10,679 nucleotides of DNA from NCBI GenBank assembly GCA_031255425.1, contig JAIRSN010000220.1:1-10679 (forward strand), written 5' to 3'. Positions 6,551 to 10,679 of the stretch are shown here, one piece after another. Source of the stretch: Dysgonamonadaceae bacterium. GTDB lineage: Bacteria; Bacteroidota; Bacteroidia; Bacteroidales; Azobacteroidaceae. The notes below the pieces were generated by a model that made no database searches, was not told the origin of the DNA, and was given only the letters and a program-made list of their open reading frames with translations. Both the position numbers and the translations under genes were made by a program. The stretch's first letter is position 1. The number at the start of each line of letters is the position of its first letter.

Positions 6551-7666
6551 ATGATAACAAATATGATAAAACAACTGCCGTTGCTCCTGGCCATTCTTTT
6601 TTTCTCCTCCTGTATCAAAGACGAAGCGCCCAATCCGGAAGCGGACATCGTGGCTATTTCTTTTACCGAAAACAGTTTGAGAACCAAAAGCATCGATATA
6701 TACAACGACTATATTGTGCTTTATCCGAAGCGCAGTGTGCAACTGCAAGCGAGCGATATTGTATCCATCGAACTGTCCGAAGGAGCGAGCTACCGGGCGA
6801 GAAACCATGCCACACCGGGCGATACGCTCTTTTTTATTGACGTAACTTCCCAAAGTAAAGAATATACCAAAACATATTCGGTGATTCAGGTGAACGATTT
6901 TCCCCTGAATTTCGGCTTCGAAACATGGGTCAGGCCGAGTTCCGGTTTCCTTTACGAAAACCCGAAGGAAGGACCCCTGCAATGGTATTCCAGCAACAAC
7001 GGCGTGGCAATCGCCTGGAACAGTTCGTCTAAAAAGGCGGACGAATATCCGGTGCGCCCCAAGCACATTGCCGGCAATACGGCGGTGGAATTGCGCACGA
7101 TGACCGGTCCGGGAGAAATTGCCGGAGGGGTCACGTACATTCCCTGCCTGGCAGGATCTTTGTATCTGGGCGGATTCAGCCCGTTGATGGGGTTGATAGA
7201 CCCGTTGAAAGCCACCCTTTTCGGCGTGCCCTTCAACAGCGGAAAGCCGGTTAAGTTGACCGGGTTTTATATCTATAAAGAAGGCGTTGAGGACTATATC
7301 AACGGCAATGGCGACCGCGACGCAACGAAAAAAGACAAGTGTTCCATCTATGCCGTCCTGTTCAAAACCGGCGACAACGTGGAATTTCTCTACGGCGACA
7401 ATATCGACGATTCGCCGAACATTATCGCCCGCGCGGAAGTACCCCCCGAAAACATCCGGCAGGAAACAGACTTCGTCTATTTTGAAGCCGGGTTCGACTA
7501 CCTTTCCTATGCCGTGCCTTTTGCCTGGAACGAACTGGATAACAACGAATACAAACTGACCATCGTTTTTGCTTCCAGCTACCGCGGAGGATACTACGAA
7601 GGCCGTCCCGGAAACACCTTAATTATCGATAACGTACAACTGATTTATGAAACCAATGACGAATAA
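6551..7666 (+). CDS. PCMD-like (putative carbohydrate metabolism domain) surface lipoprotein
   Basis: 371 residues from the ATG at 6551; the Met at 6563 is an equally possible start, while the GTG at 6506 is rejected because it reads through the leader hairpins. A short hydrophobic signal peptide ends in LFFSSC, with Cys21 as the lipid site. The following IKDEA contains the K-D/E-D/E type surface export signal. Residues about 30-115 form a beta-rich N-terminal domain. Residues about 118-368 match the PCMD pattern: the opening NFGFETW, then LTGFYIYKEG, KCSIYAVLF, KLTIVFASSYRGGYYEGRPG and a closing LIIDNVQLIYE strand. PCMD is a beta-sandwich of unproven function, suspected of binding sugars. 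The stop overlaps the next gene by 20 bases, so the two are probably co-translated. Confidence 0.82.
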   Translation: MITNMIKQLPLLLAILFFSSCIKDEAPNPEADIVAISFTENSLRTKSIDIYNDYIVLYPKRSVQLQASDIVSIELSEGASYRARNHATPGDTLFFIDVTSQSKEYTKTYSVIQVNDFPLNFGFETWVRPSSGFLYENPKEGPLQWYSSNNGVAIAWNSSSKKADEYPVRPKHIAGNTAVELRTMTGPGEIAGGVTYIPCLAGSLYLGGFSPLMGLIDPLKATLFGVPFNSGKPVKLTGFYIYKEGVEDYINGNGDRDATKKDKCSIYAVLFKTGDNVEFLYGDNIDDSPNIIARAEVPPENIRQETDFVYFEAGFDYLSYAVPFAWNELDNNEYKLTIVFASSYRGGYYEGRPGNTLIIDNVQLIYETNDE

Positions 7667-8417
7667 AATCTTATTTTTGAAACAGGGGGCAATCATCCTG
7701 CTCCTTTGTTTTCCTTCCCTGCGGGCAAGCGCGGAAAATACCGCTCCTTCGTGGGAATTTAAAATCAACGCCGGATACAATTTGGGCGCGACTTCCCCGC
7801 TTTCGCTTCCGGCGGAAATCCGGAAAATAGAGAAATATTCCCCTTCGGGAATTGCGCCCCATTTCGCGTTGGAAGCCACCCGGTGGCTGAACGAAAAATG
7901 GGGAATATCCGCCCAGATGACATTGGATCACAAAGGATTTACGGTACGCGACGAGGTGAAAAGCCTGCATACCGAAATAGATATGAAGGATGAAAAATTC
8001 ACGGGGAATTTCACGGGAAAGAATACAACGGAAATCCGGAATGTCTACCTCTCCCTTCCAGTCCTTGCCACCCGCCGGATTTCCGATAAGTGGCTGGTTC
8101 AAGCAGGTTTTTACCTTGCCTACCTTTATCATCCGCATTTCAACGGAAGCGTTTCCGGCGGATCGATTCGCAAGGACAGCCCGATCGGCGAAAAGACGCT
8201 GGTCGACCATGCCTCTTTCGATTTCTCAAAAGAGCAAAACGCACTCGATTACGGCGTATTGCTTGCCGGCGAACGGGTGTTCTACTCCAATTTTGCCTTG
8301 AGAGGGCAGTTAAGCTGGGGATTAAAACCGTTGTTTCCTTCCGGTTTTACCGGCATTACTTTCAAAATGTACAATATCTACGGTTTGATCGGAATCAGTT
8401 ACCGGTTAAACATTTGA
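7647..8417 (+). CDS. Porin-like outer-membrane beta-barrel protein
   Basis: 256 residues with a signal peptide (hydrophobic GAIILLLCFPSL, likely cut after ASA near residue 28-29). Alternating amphipathic strands follow, typical of small Bacteroidota barrels: WEFKINAGYNLGA, HFALEATRWLNEKWGISAQMTLDHKGF, NVYLSLPVLATRRISDKWLVQAGFYLAYL, and a closing MYNIYGLIGISYRLNI. The 'YLSLPVLAT...QAGFYLAYL' pattern is characteristic of the OMP_b-brl_2 type. The ATG at 7647 overlaps the PCMD gene by 20 bases; the Met at 7656 would still overlap it. I infer that it forms a surface module with the two lipoproteins before it; the transported or bound compound is unknown. Confidence 0.82.
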   Translation: MKPMTNKILFLKQGAIILLLCFPSLRASAENTAPSWEFKINAGYNLGATSPLSLPAEIRKIEKYSPSGIAPHFALEATRWLNEKWGISAQMTLDHKGFTVRDEVKSLHTEIDMKDEKFTGNFTGKNTTEIRNVYLSLPVLATRRISDKWLVQAGFYLAYLYHPHFNGSVSGGSIRKDSPIGEKTLVDHASFDFSKEQNALDYGVLLAGERVFYSNFALRGQLSWGLKPLFPSGFTGITFKMYNIYGLIGISYRLNI

Positions 8418-8443
8418 CGACGCATTTAACGACACATTCGACA

Positions 8444-8932
8444 ATGATTCTTTCCATAATTGCCGCTGCGGGAAAAAACGATGAAATCGGAAAAGGGAAC
8501 CGCCTCCTTTGCCGGCTTCCCGCCGATTTGAAACATTTTAAGGAAATCACACAGGGACACGCCGTGATTATGGGACGGAAAACCTTCGAATCGCTGCCGA
8601 ACGGTGCGCTCCCCAACCGGAAAAACATCGTCCTGAGCCGCAACAAGGAGTTGAAAATCAACGGTGCGGACGTGTATCCGGCGCTGGACCCGGCGTTGAT
8701 CCGCCTGGCGAATGAAAAAGAAGTTTTTATTATCGGCGGCGCTCAAATCTATGCACAGGCGTTGCCGGCGGCAGGCAAGATTTACCTGACTAAAATCCAC
8801 GCCGCTTTTCCGGAAGCAGACGCTTTTTTCCCCCGTTTCGATCTCCGCGAATGGAGGGAAATAAGCAGGGAAACGTTTCCGGCAGACGAAAAAAATCCTT
8901 ATCCTTACAGCTTTATCGAACTGATACGCTGA
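8444..8932 (+). CDS. folA: Dihydrofolate reductase
   Basis: 162 residues, normal length for bacterial DHFR, which reduces dihydrofolate to tetrahydrofolate with NADPH in the cytoplasm. Visible hallmarks are MILSIIAAAG at the N-terminus, LPADLKHFK with the catalytic acid Asp28, the cofactor-binding IMGRKTFESLP, RKNIVLSR with the folate-binding Arg, IIGGAQIY, and the LTKIHA strand. The ATG at 8444 is chosen because the longer open frame runs through the preceding barrel gene. One key residue differs: the Trp expected five positions before the catalytic Asp (E. coli Trp22) is Cys23 here, encoded by TGC at 8510-8512, one base from TGG. The gene follows the barrel gene by 26 bases. Confidence 0.97.
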   Translation: MILSIIAAAGKNDEIGKGNRLLCRLPADLKHFKEITQGHAVIMGRKTFESLPNGALPNRKNIVLSRNKELKINGADVYPALDPALIRLANEKEVFIIGGAQIYAQALPAAGKIYLTKIHAAFPEADAFFPRFDLREWREISRETFPADEKNPYPYSFIELIR

Positions 8933-8958
8933 CCTTGCAGTTAAACTATAATACGATT

Positions 8959-10044
8959 ATGACATTCAAAAAACGAGTAAACACAGTACGGGGAACGATT
9001 ATGCACGGCTTGACACAAAACATTGGGAATCGCCGGAAAAAAAACGCCCCCGTCCTTTCGAATCCGGAAAAAGTCCGGAGAATTTTAATCAGCCGTCCCA
9101 ATAACCGCCTGGGAAATCAACTGCTGTTGACTCCACTGGTGCAGGAAATCCGCCTGATTTTTCCGGATGCGAAAATTGACCTGTTTGTAAGGGGTGGAAT
9201 CGCTTCCGTCGTCTTTGAGAACTACGAAAATGTAGACCGCATTATCCGGTTGCCCAGAAAGCCTTTCAAAGAGTTGATCGCTTACACGGGCGTTTGGTTG
9301 TCGCTGGTTAAACGCCGTTACGACCTGGTGATCAATGCCGTGAGCAACTCTTCGTCGGGACGGCTTTCGACCGCCTTTGCAAGGGCGAAAATAAAACTTT
9401 ACGGCGACGAATATCCGGAGCTTAAATCCGTATACAACGATTACGATCATATTGCCAAAACGGCGGTCTACAACCTGCGGCGTTATCTTTCCCTGTCGGG
9501 ATGCAACGTGAACCGGGCGGCGATGCCGGTGCTGGATGTCCGGTTGACGCCTTCCGAGCTTGCCCACGGAAAAGCGCAGTTGGACAAGCTGGTAAGCCCG
9601 GCGCGGAAGTCGATTGCATTATATACCTACGCTACGGGGGGGAAGTGTTATCCTGTCGCCTGGTGGACGGCTTTCTATGAAAAACTGAAGGAAAAATACG
9701 GCGGCGGCTACCATATTATTGAGGTGTTGCCGATAGAAAATGTGTCTCAGATAGCGTTCCGGGCGCCGGCTTTTTACAGCAAAGATATTCGTGAAATAGC
9801 TGCGTTGATGGCGAATACGGTGATTTACATCGGTGCCGACTGCGGTATTATGCATCTTGCGAGCGCTGCCGGTATTCCGGTCGCGGGGCTGTTTGCGATT
9901 ACAAATACGGCGGTTTACGGTCCTTATAATGCGGGAAGTGTCGCCATCAACACCAACCGGCTCTCCCAAACAGACGATTTACTGCAAATCATCGGGCAGA
10001 TCCTGACTACTGCGGCGGAGGCGGACACGCAGTGTCTTTTATAA
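8959..10044 (+). CDS. GT9-family heptosyltransferase-like glycosyltransferase
   Basis: 361 residues from the ATG at 8959; the Met at 9001 is an alternative. The enzyme matches GT9 (heptosyltransferase, GT-B fold), which adds ADP-heptose or related sugars to lipopolysaccharide cores on the cytoplasmic face. The N-terminal half shows RRILISRPNNRLGNQLLLTP (41-60) and RYDLVINA. The C-terminal half shows the donor-site block GADCGIMHLASAAGIPVAGLF (292-312) with His299; the family usually has a Thr or Ser where Cys295 stands. The basic first 35 residues precede the domain and may touch the membrane. The gene starts 26 bases after folA. Its last codons (DTQCLL, stop at 10042-10044) lie inside a repeat hairpin, so the tail is probably not conserved. 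The sugar specificity is not deducible. Confidence 0.88.
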   Translation: MTFKKRVNTVRGTIMHGLTQNIGNRRKKNAPVLSNPEKVRRILISRPNNRLGNQLLLTPLVQEIRLIFPDAKIDLFVRGGIASVVFENYENVDRIIRLPRKPFKELIAYTGVWLSLVKRRYDLVINAVSNSSSGRLSTAFARAKIKLYGDEYPELKSVYNDYDHIAKTAVYNLRRYLSLSGCNVNRAAMPVLDVRLTPSELAHGKAQLDKLVSPARKSIALYTYATGGKCYPVAWWTAFYEKLKEKYGGGYHIIEVLPIENVSQIAFRAPAFYSKDIREIAALMANTVIYIGADCGIMHLASAAGIPVAGLFAITNTAVYGPYNAGSVAINTNRLSQTDDLLQIIGQILTTAAEADTQCLL

Positions 10045-10102
10045 TTTGAGGCACAGCCTCTTTTATATTTTAGCGAAGGCGGCGCAGCCGCTTTTATATT
10101 TT
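10024..10102 (+). repeat. Three short hairpins each followed by TTTTATA
   Basis: GACAC-gca-GTGTC then TTTTATA (10024-10043), GAGGC-aca-GCCTC then TTTTATA (10048-10067), and GGCGGC-gca-GCCGC then TTTTATA (10078-10098). Stem sequences differ completely while the 3-base loop and the T-rich tail are kept. Being at the end of the GT9 gene, they could act as weak transcription terminators. The first hairpin supplies the last codons of that gene. Confidence 0.8.
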
Positions 10103-10176
10103 AAAGAGGTGCGGCATAACTGCTTGGCTGCACATGGGAAACTGCCGCCCAAAAATACAAAAGCGGCTGCGCCGCC
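10078..10176. repeat. REPIN-like inverted pair of the 18-base REP element
   Basis: GGCGGCGCAGCCGCTTTT at 10078-10095 is matched exactly by its inverse at 10159-10176. After one mismatch (10096/10158) the pairing extends six more bases (10097-10102 with 10152-10157). The 49-base centre contains a further imperfect stem, GTGCGGC with GCTGCAC. The whole 99-base unit can fold as one long hairpin. Paired inverted REP elements of this kind are called REPINs and are usually moved by a RAYT transposase encoded elsewhere; none is in this window. Confidence 0.75.
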
Positions 10177-10226
10177 TACTGAGGTTGTTTGTTGATAAAA
10201 TTAGGTGGAAATGAGGTTTTGCCGGC

Positions 10227-10580
10227 GCCGCAGCTCTGCGCAAACGTCCCCGGAAAGTTTTCATGCCGTCGCGCATCTGCGCAAACGTCCCGGAGAAGTT
10301 TTTACGGCGTCGCGCGTTCGCGCAAACGGCCCGGAGAAGGTTTTACGGCGTCGCGCAGTCGCGCAAATGTCCCGGAGAAGTTTTTACGTCGTCGCGCGTT
10401 CGCGCAAACGTCCCGAAGAAGTTTTTACGTCGTCGCGTGTTCGCGCAAACGTCCCGAAGAAATTTTTTCGTTGTCGCGCACTCGCGACCAACAGAAATTA
10501 ACATTTTCGCGAAATCGCGCATTCGCGACCAACATAAATTAACATATTTACGAAGTCGCAGAACTGCGAAAACGTCCCTT
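10227..10580. repeat. Tandem array, nine units with an exact 41-base period, each with a small hairpin
   Basis: Equivalent positions fall at 10227, 10268, 10309, 10350, 10391, 10432, 10473, 10514 and 10555, exactly 41 bases apart each time; the last unit is partial. Every unit opens with a 4- or 5-base-pair stem around a four-base loop (CGCG-NNNN-CGCG or CGCA-NNNN-TGCG). A linker of about 25 bases follows. Linkers of units 1-6 and 9 are AAACGTCCC-type; units 7-8 have GACCAACA and AAATTAACA instead. Since 41 is not a multiple of three, the overlapping Arg/Ser-rich open frames are not conserved as protein. No unique spacers are present. Confidence 0.9.
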
Positions 10581-10623
10581 CGCTTCCGTAGCCAAGCAAA
10601 TACACCGTACCATTTAAAATTAT

Positions 10624-10652
10624 AAAAGCGGCTGCGCCGCCGCCTTGCGGCG
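10624..10652. repeat. REP-like element copy (inverted) plus adjoining hairpin
   Basis: AAAAGCGGCTGCGCCGCC at 10624-10641 is an exact inverted copy of the 18-base element, in the same orientation as the copy at 10159. The two therefore bracket the 41-base array as direct repeats. It overlaps a second hairpin, CGCCGC-ctt-GCGGCG (10638-10652). The remaining bases to the window end show no supportable gene. Confidence 0.8.
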
Positions 10653-10679
10653 AAGCCATGAATTCAGTCGGAAAGTTAC

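Noticed and set aside
8851..8958. Upstream ATG extending the GT9 protein into folA
   Set aside because: The extension reads folA sequence out of frame; the ATG at 8959 just after the folA stop is more natural.
10227..10580. CRISPR array
   Set aside because: The sequence between the hairpins is repeated too, so there are no unique spacers, and no cas gene is present.
10189..10625. Three overlapping Arg/Ser-rich open frames across the 41-base array
   Set aside because: The unit is not a multiple of three, so every frame reads the same repeat in rotation; there is no start signal and nothing to suggest selection on protein.
10659..10679. ATG near the window end as the start of another gene
   Set aside because: Only seven codons are visible before the window ends, with no promoter match upstream.

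Overview
The window looks like a chromosomal segment of a Bacteroidales-type bacterium (phylum Bacteroidota). Three things point there. The promoters match the Bacteroidota pattern (a TAnnTTTG -7 box, usually with TTTG about 20 bases upstream). The protein families (PCMD-like, calycin-like, GtrA/GT39, GH125, porin-like beta-barrels) are typical of that group. The lipoproteins carry acidic residues after the lipid-modified Cys. Genus cannot be told from the sequence. No phage, integrase, transposase, CRISPR array, rRNA or tRNA was found.

Layout. Positions 1-5560 are read on the minus strand. A six-helix membrane protein of unknown function (5560-4685) comes first from its own promoter. A second promoter inside its 3' end starts an overlapping cluster: a secreted beta-rich, probably outer-membrane protein (4617-3544), a GT39-type membrane glycosyltransferase with an extra C-terminal domain (3584-1899) and a GtrA-type small membrane protein (1902-1519). 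A further promoter drives a secreted GH125 alpha-mannosidase (1445 to beyond position 1). Together these suggest a cell-envelope sugar-modification locus beside a mannoside-degrading enzyme.

Positions 5561-5987 are a divergent intergenic region. A promoter at each end faces outward, and the middle is packed with short perfect hairpins. Positions 5988-10044 are read on the plus strand: a calycin-like lipoprotein, a PCMD-like lipoprotein with its own promoter and a structured leader, a porin-like beta-barrel overlapping it, dihydrofolate reductase (folA) and a GT9 heptosyltransferase-like enzyme. The first three look like a surface or outer-membrane module; folA and GT9 follow with gaps of 26 bases.

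Positions 10045-10679 carry no supportable gene. They hold three short hairpins with a shared TTTTATA tail, an inverted pair of an 18-base GC-rich element (REPIN-like), a nine-unit array with an exact 41-base period in which a small hairpin is kept in every unit, and another copy of the 18-base element. These repeats are the least explained and most interesting part of the window.
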